Of a stretch of 64,000 bases of DNA, positions 8,381-16,623 are shown in pieces. Every line of letters begins with the position of its first letter. The first letter of the stretch is position 1. A program made the position numbers and the translations under genes. Source of the stretch: Microbacterium sp. LCT-H2 (lineage in GTDB: Bacteria > Actinomycetota > Actinomycetes > Actinomycetales > Microbacteriaceae); contig NZ_MODW01000003.1 in assembly GCF_001866135.1 (NCBI RefSeq), forward strand, positions 1 to 64,000. Reading direction: 5' to 3'. The notes beneath the pieces are model-generated. The model saw only the letters and a program-made list of their open reading frames with translations. It did no database searches and was not told the origin of the DNA.

Positions 8381-9897
8381 CGCGCACCCCCGTTCGTCGA
8401 AGGACCGCGGTCGGCGCCGGTGGCCGCCGCGAGGATCTCGTGCTCGGCCGCACCGGCCGGCAGCTCGGCGACGAGTTCGCCGTCGTGCATGACGAGGATG
8501 CGGTCGCTCATGCCGATGACCTCCGGGAGCTCGCTCGAGACCATGAGCACGGCCTTCCCCTGTGCCGCCAGCTCGCGCATGAGCTGGTAGACGGCGTACT
8601 TGGCCCCCACGTCGATGCCCCGGGTCGGCTCGTCGAAGAGCACGATCTGCGGCTGGGTGAGCAACCACTTCGCCAGCACCACCTTCTGCTGGTTGCCGCC
8701 GGACAGGAAGCGCACCTCCTGGTCGAGACCGCGCGAGGACACCTCCAGTGTGCGGAGCACCCCCGGCACCTCCCGGCGCGACGCGGCGGTGCGTCCCGCG
8801 AACACGTTCCGCACCACGAGCAGGGCGTTGTCGAGGATCGACTGCCCCAGCGCGAGCCCCTGCGCCTTGCGGTCCTCGGAGACGAGGGCGAGTCCGGCGC
8901 GCACAGCCGCGCGTGGTCCGCCGATCCGCACCGGCTTCCCGTCGATCCGCACGGCGCCGCGGGTGAAGGCCTGGATGCCGAACACGCCCTCCACCAGCTC
9001 GGTGCGCCCCGACCCCTGGAGCCCGGCCACCCCGACGATCTCCCCCGCACGGAGCGTCAGCGACACCCCGTCCACGTAGGCGTTCCCGCAGCCGTCGAGT
9101 TCGAGTCGGGGCGCGCCGACTGCGGTGCCGGCCACCGGGTCAGGGAAATACGACTGGATCGACCGCCCCACCATCCGGCGCACGAGCTCGTCGGTGGTCA
9201 GCGCCGCGGTCTCGTCCGTGGAGACGAGGGCGCCGTCCTTCAGGATCGTGATGCGGTCGCAGAGGTCGAAGATCTCCTTCAGCCGGTGCGACACGTAGAT
9301 GACGGCAACCCCTCGGGACGTGAGCCGGCGGATGATCGCGTACAGCAGCTCCACCTCGCGGTCGCTGAGGGCGGCGGTCGGCTCGTCCATCGAGATCACC
9401 TGCGCGTCGAACGACAGCGCCTTCACGATCTCGACGATCTGCTGCTCGGCCACCGTCAGCGAGCCCACCCGGGACTGCGGATCGATGAAGGAGACGCCGA
9501 GGTCGCTCAGCAGCTCCCCGGTACGCACGTTCATGGCCCGGACGTCGATGAGCCCCGCGCGCCGCGGCTCCCGGCCGAGATAGACGTTCTGCGCGACCGT
9601 GCGCTCCGGGAGCAGGGTGAACTCTTGGAACACCGTGACGATGCCGGCGTCCATCGCCTGCCGCGGGTGCGCGTGGCGCACTTCCGCGCCACGGTACGTG
9701 ATCGTCCCCTCGTCGGCCGGCTGCACGCCCGCGATAATCTTCATGAGGGTGGACTTGCCCGCGCCGTTCTCGCCGACGAGGCCGTGCACCTCCCCGGGCC
9801 GCACGTCGAAGTCGATGCCCTTCAGCACCTCGACGCCGAAGAACGCCTTGCGGATCCCCGCCACCTGCAGCACGGGCTGCGTGGTCGTCACGGTCAT
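8377..9897 (-). CDS. Double-domain sugar ABC importer ATPase (RbsA/MglA type)
   Basis: The 506-residue protein has two fused ABC domains, as usual in ribose/galactose-class importers. The first has Walker A GENGAGKST (about 41-49) and Walker B VISMDEPTAALS. The second has the typical altered P-loop GLQGSGRTE, signature LSGGNQQKV and Walker B VLFDEPTRGID. It powers uptake of the sugar bound by the lipoprotein encoded at 4987-6195. It overlaps the dehydrogenase upstream and the permease downstream by 4 bp each. Confidence 0.93.
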   Translation of the reverse strand: MTVTTTQPVLQVAGIRKAFFGVEVLKGIDFDVRPGEVHGLVGENGAGKSTLMKIIAGVQPADEGTITYRGAEVRHAHPRQAMDAGIVTVFQEFTLLPERTVAQNVYLGREPRRAGLIDVRAMNVRTGELLSDLGVSFIDPQSRVGSLTVAEQQIVEIVKALSFDAQVISMDEPTAALSDREVELLYAIIRRLTSRGVAVIYVSHRLKEIFDLCDRITILKDGALVSTDETAALTTDELVRRMVGRSIQSYFPDPVAGTAVGAPRLELDGCGNAYVDGVSLTLRAGEIVGVAGLQGSGRTELVEGVFGIQAFTRGAVRIDGKPVRIGGPRAAVRAGLALVSEDRKAQGLALGQSILDNALLVVRNVFAGRTAASRREVPGVLRTLEVSSRGLDQEVRFLSGGNQQKVVLAKWLLTQPQIVLFDEPTRGIDVGAKYAVYQLMRELAAQGKAVLMVSSELPEVIGMSDRILVMHDGELVAELPAGAAEHEILAAATGADRGPSTNGGAR

Positions 9898-11003
9898 GCC
9901 GGCACCTCCGTCCAGCGGCCCTGGTGGGCGGCGGAATCGAGCACCGCCGCGGTCAGCACGGCGGCGCGGTGGCCGTCGGCGAACGTCGGCAGTCCGTCAG
10001 GGACCTCGCCCGCGATCGCGGCGTAGACGTCGGCGACGAAGCCGTTGAAGGCGTCCTGATACCCCATGGCATGCCCGGCCGGGACGCGCTGCAACCGGGC
10101 GGACTCCGGGTCGGCCGTGGCGGGGTCGCGCAGCAGCAGCCGCGACTCCTCGCGCATGCCGACCCAGAGCTCCTCCGGCCGTTCCTGCTCGAACCGCAGA
10201 CTCTGCCGCGTGCCGTGCAGCTCCAGGGTGAGGGCGTTCTTCCGGCCGGCCGCCATCTGGGAGATGAGCAGCGTGCCGAGGGCCCCCGCCGTGGTCTCGA
10301 CGAGCACGGCGACGATGTCCTCCGTGTCGACGGCCTGCCCGGCCCGCTCGGCGAAGACCCGGCGGGTGCGGGCGCTCAGCGCGCGGATGCGGTCTCCCGT
10401 GACGAACTCGAGCAGGTCGCACAGGTGCGAGCCGATGTCGGCGAACGCCCGGGAGGCGCCGCCGGACGAGGATCGCACGCGCCAGTCGTCGTCGGTGGGC
10501 CGCAGCATCCAGTCCTGCAGGTAGGAGCAGTCGAGCGTGAGGAGGTCGCCGGCCTCGCCGCGGGCGACGCGGGCCCGGGCCTCGCGCACCATCGGGTGGT
10601 AGCGGTAGACGAAGGGGACGGCGGCGACGAGGCCGGTCTCCTCGGCGGCCCGGGCGAGCATCGCGGCGTCCGCGGCGGTGGTCGCGAGCGGTTTCTCGCA
10701 CACGACGTGCTTGCCGGCACGCAGCGCCCGCAGGGCGAGGTCGGCATGCGTCGCGTTCGGGGTGCAGATGTGGACGACGTCGATGTCATCCGCGGCGAGC
10801 AGGTCATCCGCGTCGTGCGCGGCGCGTTCGGCTCCGAGCATCTGCGCGGCGTCCCTGGCTCCCTGGGCGGATCGGGTGGCGACGGCGCGCAGCGCGCCGC
10901 CCGCGTCTCGGGCGGCCGTGCGGTGCACGCGGGCCATGAAGCCCCCGCCGAGGATCCCGGTTCGGATCGTCCCGAGACCGGTGTCAGTGACATCCGTTGT
11001 CAT
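9894..11003 (-). CDS. Gfo/Idh/MocA family dehydrogenase, first gene of the sugar import operon
   Basis: The 369-residue protein has an N-terminal Rossmann motif GILGGGFMARVHRTAARDAG and the characteristic HVVCEKPLATT, whose Lys is the conserved catalytic/cofactor residue of the family. Further on, FADIGSHLCDLLEFVTG supplies the conserved D-x3-H type block. It likely oxidises a hydroxyl of the imported sugar or inositol with NAD(P). Being first in the operon it faces the divergent ROK regulator gene across a 115-base region holding a candidate operator. A CAGACT box 7 bases upstream of its ATG may be its -10 element. Substrate unknown. Confidence 0.88.
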   Translation of the reverse strand: MTTDVTDTGLGTIRTGILGGGFMARVHRTAARDAGGALRAVATRSAQGARDAAQMLGAERAAHDADDLLAADDIDVVHICTPNATHADLALRALRAGKHVVCEKPLATTAADAAMLARAAEETGLVAAVPFVYRYHPMVREARARVARGEAGDLLTLDCSYLQDWMLRPTDDDWRVRSSSGGASRAFADIGSHLCDLLEFVTGDRIRALSARTRRVFAERAGQAVDTEDIVAVLVETTAGALGTLLISQMAAGRKNALTLELHGTRQSLRFEQERPEELWVGMREESRLLLRDPATADPESARLQRVPAGHAMGYQDAFNGFVADVYAAIAGEVPDGLPTFADGHRAAVLTAAVLDSAAHQGRWTEVPA

Positions 11004-11030
11004 GCCGGTGAGTCTGACACAGCCGTACCT

Positions 11031-11056
11031 ACTTTTACTAGCACCTCGTCAAAAGT
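11031..11056. promoter_or_regulatory. Candidate ROK operator, ACTTTT-N14-AAAAGT
   Basis: An A/T-rich inverted repeat (ACTTTT at 11031-11036, AAAAGT at 11051-11056, centres about 20 bp apart) stands out in an otherwise GC-rich divergent region between the dehydrogenase operon and the ROK gene. The two-turn spacing suits a dimeric winged-helix regulator. A TTTACT box 6 bases before the ROK ATG is its likely -10. Confidence 0.45.
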
Positions 11057-11118
11057 TGTTTGTAACGAAACCGAAGTCGCACAACCGACTGCGAGAAGTG
11101 CTGTGCTTTACTGACGCC

Positions 11119-12336
11119 ATGGTTGACGTGCTGAGACCGCTCGCGGCGCCCTCCCCCGGGACCGGCGAGATCTTCCAGATCCTCCGTGACGGACACGCGC
11201 GCACCAAGGCGGAGCTCGCCGCCCTCACCGGCCTCGCCCGCTCCACCGTCGCCTCCCGGGTCGACGCGCTGCTGGCCGCCGACCTCCTCCGCCCCGCCGG
11301 TGAAGCGGTGTCGACCGGCGGCCGCCCTCCCGCCCGCGTGGCGTTCAACCCGCGCGCCGGACTCGTCCTCGCCGTCGACCTCGGAGCCACGCACGCGACC
11401 GTTGCCGTAGCCGACCTCGCCGGCGTGATCCTCGTCGCGCGCACCCGCACCTTCGACATCGGCGACGGCCCCGAGGCCCTGCTCGACGCGATCCTCGCGG
11501 AGGGGACGGCCCTGCTCGCCGCGACCGCCGACGGCCTTCCCCTCGTGGGCGTGGGCATCGGCGTGCCCGGCCCCGTCGAGCACTCCACGGGGCGCCCGAC
11601 GAACCCGCCGATCATGCCGGGCTGGGACCGCTTCGACGTCCCCGGCTACGTGCAGCGCACGTTCGACGTCCCCGTCCTCGTCGACAACGACGTGAACATC
11701 CTCGCGCTCGGCGAGCAGGCCACGAGCTGGCCACGGGTGGACGACCTCGTGTTCGTGAAGGTCTCGACCGGCATCGGCGCCGGCATCATCGCCGGCGGTC
11801 AGCTCCAGCGCGGTGCCCAGGGGTCGGCGGGCGACATGGGTCATGTCCAGGTGCCGATGAGCGCCGGCTCGGGGCGGGAGCCGGGCGACGAACGGGATCT
11901 CGAGGCCCTCGCGAGCGGTTCGGCCCTCGCCGTGGCGCTGCGCGCCGAAGGCCACGACGTGCACAGCGCCTCCGACGTCGTCGACCTCGTCCGCGCCGGC
12001 AATGCGGCGGCCATCGAGGCCACCCGCCAGGCGGGTCGCGATGTCGGCGAGGTGCTCGCGACGGTCGTGAACCTGCTCAACCCGTCGATCATCGTGCTCG
12101 GCGGCAGCATCGCCCGCGCGGGCGAGCACCTGCTCGCCGGTGTCCGCGAGGTCGTCTACCGCCGCTCGATCCCGCTCGCCACCCAGCACCTCGCGATCGT
12201 GCAGTCGCAGGCGGGCGACCGCGCGGCGGTGCTGGGGGCGGCGATCATGGTCGCCCGCGAGGTGCTCTCCCCCGCGAACGTGGACCGCTACGTCGCCGCG
12301 AAGGGATCGAAGTCGGCGGGCAGCGCGCCCACCTGA
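11119..12336 (+). CDS. ROK-family transcriptional regulator lacking the zinc-binding Cys cluster
   Basis: The 405-residue protein has an N-terminal winged HTH (about 12-65, with KAELAALTGLARSTVASRVD) and a C-terminal ROK sugar-kinase-like fold with the phosphate loop LAVDLGATHATVAV, VGIGVPGPVEHSTG and VLVDNDVNILALGE. Instead of the usual C-x-C-G-x2-G-C-x-E zinc motif it has SGREPGDERDLEALASG, so all Cys ligands are gone. It most likely senses a sugar and represses the divergent import operon and itself. The ATG at 11119 is at the start of the HTH, 6 bases after TTTACT. Its 3' end overlaps the convergent dehydrogenase gene by 49 bp. Confidence 0.88.
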   Translation: MVDVLRPLAAPSPGTGEIFQILRDGHARTKAELAALTGLARSTVASRVDALLAADLLRPAGEAVSTGGRPPARVAFNPRAGLVLAVDLGATHATVAVADLAGVILVARTRTFDIGDGPEALLDAILAEGTALLAATADGLPLVGVGIGVPGPVEHSTGRPTNPPIMPGWDRFDVPGYVQRTFDVPVLVDNDVNILALGEQATSWPRVDDLVFVKVSTGIGAGIIAGGQLQRGAQGSAGDMGHVQVPMSAGSGREPGDERDLEALASGSALAVALRAEGHDVHSASDVVDLVRAGNAAAIEATRQAGRDVGEVLATVVNLLNPSIIVLGGSIARAGEHLLAGVREVVYRRSIPLATQHLAIVQSQAGDRAAVLGAAIMVAREVLSPANVDRYVAAKGSKSAGSAPT

Positions 12337-13424
12337 TCCAGCGTGCTCGCGACCTCCACGAACGTGCGCCGCGCTGCGGCTTCCTCGATCGAGAGGAGCG
12401 TGTCGAGCACGTGGTACCCGAAGTCGCCGGTGGCGACGTGCGGTCGGTCCTCCGCGATCGCGCGCACCATGTCGAGCAGCCCGAGCCCGCGCCCCGCGAG
12501 CACCCCCTCCGGCGCGACATCGACGACCTCCTGCACCACCGGCTCCGGCGGCACGAAGTGCCGGGACAGCGGCCGGGTGATCGTGATCGGCCCGCCGAAC
12601 GTGTTCGGGTCGGGGATGACGAGGGTGCCCTCGGTTCCCGTGATCTCCACGATGCCCTGCCGCACCAGCGGCGAGTCCGTGCTGTAGAGGCTCTGCGCCT
12701 GACCGCCGCCTTCGAAGTCCATCAGGACGCTGAGCGTGGACGGGATCTCGACCGGGAACTCCTCCCCGGCGCGGTCGCCGACCTGCACGCGGCGGGTCGG
12801 CGACCCCTGCAGCCCGAGGGCGGCCACGGCGGCCACCGGCCCGAAGACGTGGACCAGGGTCGAGACGTAGTACGGCCCCATGTCGAGGAGCGGCCCCGCC
12901 CCCTTCGCGTAGAGGAATGCGGGGTTCGGGTGGAAGATCTCCGGCCCCTGCCACTGGAAGGTCGTCTGGCCGAACAGCGGACGGCCGATGTCGCCGCGCG
13001 CGATCGCGCGCTTCGCGGTCTGCACACCGGGGCCGAGGACGGTGTCGGGCGCGACGCCGACACGGAGTCCGGCCGCTGCGGCCGTCTCCAGCAGGCGTCG
13101 CGCCTCCTCGCGGTCCACGCCGAGCGGCTTCTCGGTCCACACGTGCTTCCCGGCGGCGACGATCGCCTCCGAGACGGCGACGTGCGCGGCGGGGATCGTG
13201 AGGTTCACGACGATGTCGATGTCGGGATCGTCGAGCACGACCTCGACGCCCCCGGCCCGCGGTACGCCGTACGCCGCGGCCTGCGCGCGCGCTCGCTCCT
13301 CGACGAGGTCGCCGATCGCCCGCACCTCCACGTCCGGGAAGCGCGTGAGGTTCTGCAGGTACTGGTCGCTGATGTTGCCCGCGCCGATGAGGCCGACGCC
13401 GACGACTCCGCCCCCGCGCACCAT
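12288..13424 (-). CDS. Gfo/Idh/MocA family dehydrogenase
   Basis: The 378-residue protein has Rossmann motif GVGLIGAGNISDQYLQNL, the block GKHVWTEKPLGVDREEARRL and the C-terminal domain segment DMGPYYVSTLVHVFGPV. It is an NAD(P)-dependent sugar or polyol dehydrogenase. Its start overlaps the stop of the upstream isomerase gene by one base (TGATG), making a two-gene unit. Its 3' end runs 49 bp into the ROK gene on the opposite strand. This dehydrogenase/isomerase pair is read divergently from a TetR gene, separate from the importer operon, but probably serves the same catabolic theme. Confidence 0.88.
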   Translation of the reverse strand: MVRGGGVVGVGLIGAGNISDQYLQNLTRFPDVEVRAIGDLVEERARAQAAAYGVPRAGGVEVVLDDPDIDIVVNLTIPAAHVAVSEAIVAAGKHVWTEKPLGVDREEARRLLETAAAAGLRVGVAPDTVLGPGVQTAKRAIARGDIGRPLFGQTTFQWQGPEIFHPNPAFLYAKGAGPLLDMGPYYVSTLVHVFGPVAAVAALGLQGSPTRRVQVGDRAGEEFPVEIPSTLSVLMDFEGGGQAQSLYSTDSPLVRQGIVEITGTEGTLVIPDPNTFGGPITITRPLSRHFVPPEPVVQEVVDVAPEGVLAGRGLGLLDMVRAIAEDRPHVATGDFGYHVLDTLLSIEEAAARRTFVEVASTLDQVGALPADFDPFAAT

Positions 13425-14230
13425 CAGTGCGCCGCCTCGGCGTCGAGGAAGACCCGGCTGCGCTCGATGGCGTCGAACAGATCGCCGTCGTAATGGTCGA
13501 ACTCCACGATGGCGAGCTCGAGCGCGGACGCGGCGGCGATGGCCTCCCGGAGCGGCACGGCCCCGTCGCCCGCGGGCACCTGATCCGCCGGCGGGTAGGC
13601 ATCGAGCAGCGCGGGGTCGAGCGTGCCGTCCTTCGCGTGCACGGCGATCACGCGCTCGCCCAGGCGCTCCAGGAGGGCCACCGGATCGACGCCGCCGCGG
13701 GCGACCCAGTACAGGTCGACCTCCAGCACGACGCGCTCGTCGAGGTGCTCCGCGAGGATCTCCAACCCGGTCACCCCGTCGAACACGGCCTCCAGCTCGT
13801 GCGCGTGGTTGTGATAGCCGACCCGCACACCCGCCTCGGTGCCGATCTCCGCCGCTTCGTTGAGCAGCCGCGCGGTCTCGACGATCTGGTCGACCGATTC
13901 CCAGCGCGCCGGCTCGGTGTAGGGATCGATCACCGTGTCCATCCCGAGCGTCTTCGCGGCCGCGAAGACCTCGGCGGGCGGCGGGACGGGAGCCGTGGTG
14001 CCGGAGCCGTCAGGGCGCACGAAGGTCGGCGTGGCCAGGAACGCGTGCCCGGAGGGGGCGGTCAGTCCCGCGGCCGACACCGCGGCGGCCATGGCCTCCG
14101 CGCGCCGCACGAAGTCGTAGGGCTCGACCGCGGTGAACCCACGCGCCGCCACCGCGGCGAGCGTGCCCTCGAGGTCGGCCTCCAGCTGCTCGCGGATCGT
14201 GAACAGCTGCAGAGAGGTCTGGATCGTCAT
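13424..14230 (-). CDS. Sugar phosphate isomerase/epimerase (TIM barrel)
   Basis: The 268-residue AP-endonuclease-2-like protein opens with TIQTSLQLFTIREQL. It has barrel segments VRVGYHNHAHELE, VVLEVDLYWVARGG, VIAVHAKDG and the terminal LAIVEFDHYDGD, giving the Glu-Asp-His-Glu metal site expected of the family. It is shorter than the two other isomerases in the window. Coupled to the dehydrogenase at 12288-13424, it probably isomerises the ketose or keto-sugar made by oxidation. ATG at 14230 is the first in the region; a TetR-like operator lies 69 bases upstream. Confidence 0.85.
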   Translation of the reverse strand: MTIQTSLQLFTIREQLEADLEGTLAAVAARGFTAVEPYDFVRRAEAMAAAVSAAGLTAPSGHAFLATPTFVRPDGSGTTAPVPPPAEVFAAAKTLGMDTVIDPYTEPARWESVDQIVETARLLNEAAEIGTEAGVRVGYHNHAHELEAVFDGVTGLEILAEHLDERVVLEVDLYWVARGGVDPVALLERLGERVIAVHAKDGTLDPALLDAYPPADQVPAGDGAVPLREAIAAASALELAIVEFDHYDGDLFDAIERSRVFLDAEAAH

Positions 14231-14298
14231 CGGTCGTGCTCCTCGGTCGTCGGTGACAGGAGGGCGTCGCGCGCCCTGCAGGCACGCTAGCACCGAAT

Positions 14299-14314
14299 AC
14301 CTCCAAGTGGAAGT
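14299..14314. promoter_or_regulatory. Candidate operator of the divergent TetR regulator
   Basis: ACCTCCAAGTGGAAGT matches its reverse complement at 12 of 16 positions (consensus ACyTCCA-NN-TGGArGT). It lies in the 106-base region between the isomerase/dehydrogenase pair and the tetR gene, 10 bases upstream of the likely tetR -10 box. Size and symmetry fit a TetR dimer site that could control both directions. Confidence 0.5.
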
Positions 14315-14324
14315 TTCTAGTCGG

Positions 14325-14330
14325 TAGACT
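14325..14330 (+). promoter_or_regulatory. -10 box TAGACT of leaderless tetR promoter
   Basis: TAGACT is followed by 6 bases and the ATG at 14337, the leaderless spacing seen repeatedly in this window. Confidence 0.5.
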
Positions 14331-14336
14331 CGGGAT

Positions 14337-14978
14337 ATGCCCGCCGCATCCTCCGACGACTCCGGACGCCCGCGTCCCCGCGGGGCGTACGCCAAGGGCA
14401 TCGCCCGCCGCCAGGAGATCCTGGACCGCGCGATCGAGGTCTTCGCGGCCCGCGGCGCCGACCGCACGAGCCTGCGGGCGATCGCGAAGGAGGTGGGGGT
14501 GACGCATGCCGCCCTCACCCACTACTTCGGATCGCTGGAGGAGCTGCTCGTCGCGGTGTACGTGGAGAGTAACGCCCCGGGACGGAAGACCGAGCCGGAA
14601 CCCGCGAACCCCGTCGAGGGGATGATCCGGTCGGCCAGGGCCAACCGCGAGGTCCCCGGTCTGGTGCAGCTGTACTCCACGCTCGTCGCCAGCGCGCTCG
14701 AGGAAGGCCATCCCGCCGCCCGCGGCTTCGCGACCGAGCGTTTCGCCCGCCTGCGGGCCGACATCGCCGAGACGGTCAGGGAGCAGCAGACGGACGGGCG
14801 CATCCGGGCCGACGTCGATCCTCTCGCGGTCGCCGCCCTCGTCGTCGCCGCTTCGGACGGCCTGCAGACCCAGTGGCTCCTGGATGACACGGCTCCGCAG
14901 CACGAGGCCCTCGCCCTCCTCGACCGTCTGCTCCGCCCGGCGGACGGCGCGGGTCGGGACAGCGTCCCCGAGGGCTAG
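14337..14978 (+). CDS. TetR/AcrR family transcriptional regulator
   Basis: The 213-residue protein has an N-terminal HTH (about 24-70) with RRQEILDRAIEVFAARG and RAIAKEVGVTHAALTHYFGS, and an all-helical C-terminal ligand domain of no recognised subtype. It probably represses the divergent isomerase/dehydrogenase pair through the palindrome at 14299-14314, and perhaps itself. Its stop codon TAG overlaps a TAGGCT box that fits as the -10 of the next gene. Confidence 0.85.
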   Translation: MPAASSDDSGRPRPRGAYAKGIARRQEILDRAIEVFAARGADRTSLRAIAKEVGVTHAALTHYFGSLEELLVAVYVESNAPGRKTEPEPANPVEGMIRSARANREVPGLVQLYSTLVASALEEGHPAARGFATERFARLRADIAETVREQQTDGRIRADVDPLAVAALVVAASDGLQTQWLLDDTAPQHEALALLDRLLRPADGAGRDSVPEG

Positions 14979-14987
14979 GCTCGAACC

Positions 14988-15620
14988 GTGACGCCCGTGC
15001 CGCAGTCCCCGTACGCGAGGGCCCTCGGCGAGCGCCTCGCCGAGCTTCATCCCCGGCTCCGGACCTACTTCCAGGCGGTCCCGGACGGGATGGTCGGCGT
15101 GGGCGAAGGCACGTTCCAGCGCGTCGGCACGCCGCGCCGCGCGCTGTGGCCGCTCCTCCGCCGCCTCGAGCGGCGCGGGGTGATCGCCGCCCGTTGGGAA
15201 CGCGACGTGCCCTTCCGCATCGAGAACCGGACCATCGCCTCCCGCGCGATCGCCGAGCGCACCTTCCGGTTCGCGAGCGGGCCATGGGTGATGCGCGACG
15301 CCGTCGCGCCGACGCGGCACGGCCGCATCGTCGACGAGCTCGGCGAGCCCGGGCTGGTCGTGGCCTGCTTCACCGTGGAGCCCCGCGCGGGCGCCCTGCA
15401 CCTGACCAGTCTCGCGGTGGGCATCCGCCTCGGGCGCTTCCGGCTCCGCATCCCGCGGATCGTGGCTCCCGTGGTCCGGCTCGTCGAGCGCTGGGACGAC
15501 GAGGCCGGTCGCCAGCGGGTGCGCCTGACGGTCGACGCCCCGCTCCTCGGCCGCCTCTACGAGTACCGGGGCGATTTCGATTACGCCCTCGAACCCGATC
15601 GGAAGGACGACAGCGCATGA
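14988..15620 (+). CDS. DUF4166 domain protein
   Basis: The 210-residue soluble protein resembles the DUF4166 family, often found fused to or next to saccharopine-dehydrogenase- or epimerase-like proteins. It has no membrane segment and no known catalytic residues. The GTG start at 14988 lies 6 bases after TAGGCT (14976-14981). Its stop overlaps the next gene's ATG (ATGA), so it is coupled to a TIGR01777-type epimerase and both probably act together, perhaps on a lipid or cofactor-bound substrate. Function unknown. Confidence 0.65.
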   Translation: MTPVPQSPYARALGERLAELHPRLRTYFQAVPDGMVGVGEGTFQRVGTPRRALWPLLRRLERRGVIAARWERDVPFRIENRTIASRAIAERTFRFASGPWVMRDAVAPTRHGRIVDELGEPGLVVACFTVEPRAGALHLTSLAVGIRLGRFRLRIPRIVAPVVRLVERWDDEAGRQRVRLTVDAPLLGRLYEYRGDFDYALEPDRKDDSA

Positions 15621-16603
15621 GCACGGACCGGGTGGTCATCGGCGGGGCCACAGGATTCATGGGGCGCTTCCTCACGGCCCGTCTCCAGGACGCCGGCCGC
15701 GAGGTCGTCACGATCTCCCGTTCGGGAAGCGACCTCACCTGGAGCGATCAGGACGGCATCGACGCCGCCGTCGACGGGGCCTCGCTCGTGATCGGCCTCG
15801 CGGGCAAAAGCGTGAACTGCCGCTACACGCCGCGCAACCGTGCCGAGATCTTCCGCTCCCGCCTGGACACGACCGCGGCCCTGAGCCGCGCCATCTCCCG
15901 CGCGGCCACCCCGCCGCCGCTGTGGATCAACTCCTCGACGGCCACGATCTACCGGCACGCGGAAGACCGGCCGATGACGGAGTCCTCCGGCGAGATCGGC
16001 ACGGGCTTCTCGGTCGAGGTCGCCAAGGCGTGGGAGCGTGCCCTCTTCGCCGAGGCGCTCCCCGGCACCCGCCGCGTGGCCCTCCGCACCGCCATCGTCC
16101 TCGGCGACGGCGGGGTGCTGGAACCGCTGCGCACCCTCGCGCGGCGGGGCCTCGGCGGCCCGCAGTACGACGGGTGCTGGCCGGTCGGTCCCGCGCGCCG
16201 CGCCGCCGGCACCGCGCACCTTCCCGGCGCCCGTCGCGGGCGACAGCGCTTCAGCTGGATCCACATCGAGGATGTGGCGCGCATCATCGAGTTCCTCGAA
16301 GAGTCCCCCGCTCTGGACGGGCCGGTCAACGCCGCCTCACCGCACCCCGTCGACAACGCCGCCTTCATGGCCACCGTGCGCCGCGTGCTGGGGGCGCAGG
16401 TCGGCCCGCCGATGCCGCGCTGGATGCTCGAGCTCGGCGCCATCGGCATCCGCACCGAGACCGAGCTCGTGCTCAAGAGCCGCTGGGTCCTCCCCGAGAA
16501 GCTCACCGCCGCCGGCTTCACCTTCCGCTACCCGGACCTCGAGGAGGCCGTCCGCGCCTCCTTCGCCGCCGCCGACGCGAACGCCCGGACGCACGCGGCG
16601 TGA
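15617..16603 (+). CDS. NAD-dependent epimerase/dehydratase family protein (TIGR01777/DUF1731 type)
   Basis: The 328-residue extended short-chain dehydrogenase-like protein has the nucleotide loop VIGGATGFMGRFLTARL (residues 7-23), segment VIGLAGKSVNCRYTPRNR, the conserved FSWIHIEDVARII and a C-terminal DUF1731 region ending near EEAVRASF. The position of the SDR Tyr-x3-Lys is occupied by FSVEVAKAWE, as is common in this subfamily, whose substrate is unknown. It is coupled to the DUF4166 gene by a 4-bp overlap. Its end is 20 bases from the convergent DUF1254 gene. Confidence 0.8.
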   Translation: MSTDRVVIGGATGFMGRFLTARLQDAGREVVTISRSGSDLTWSDQDGIDAAVDGASLVIGLAGKSVNCRYTPRNRAEIFRSRLDTTAALSRAISRAATPPPLWINSSTATIYRHAEDRPMTESSGEIGTGFSVEVAKAWERALFAEALPGTRRVALRTAIVLGDGGVLEPLRTLARRGLGGPQYDGCWPVGPARRAAGTAHLPGARRGRQRFSWIHIEDVARIIEFLEESPALDGPVNAASPHPVDNAAFMATVRRVLGAQVGPPMPRWMLELGAIGIRTETELVLKSRWVLPEKLTAAGFTFRYPDLEEAVRASFAAADANARTHAA

Positions 16604-16623
16604 CCCGGCGGGCGCAGAGCTCG

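Noticed and set aside
12288-12336. Overlap of the ROK gene and the convergent dehydrogenase as a sign of frameshift
   Set aside because: Both proteins have full family length and plausible ends, so a 49-bp convergent overlap is simply tolerated.
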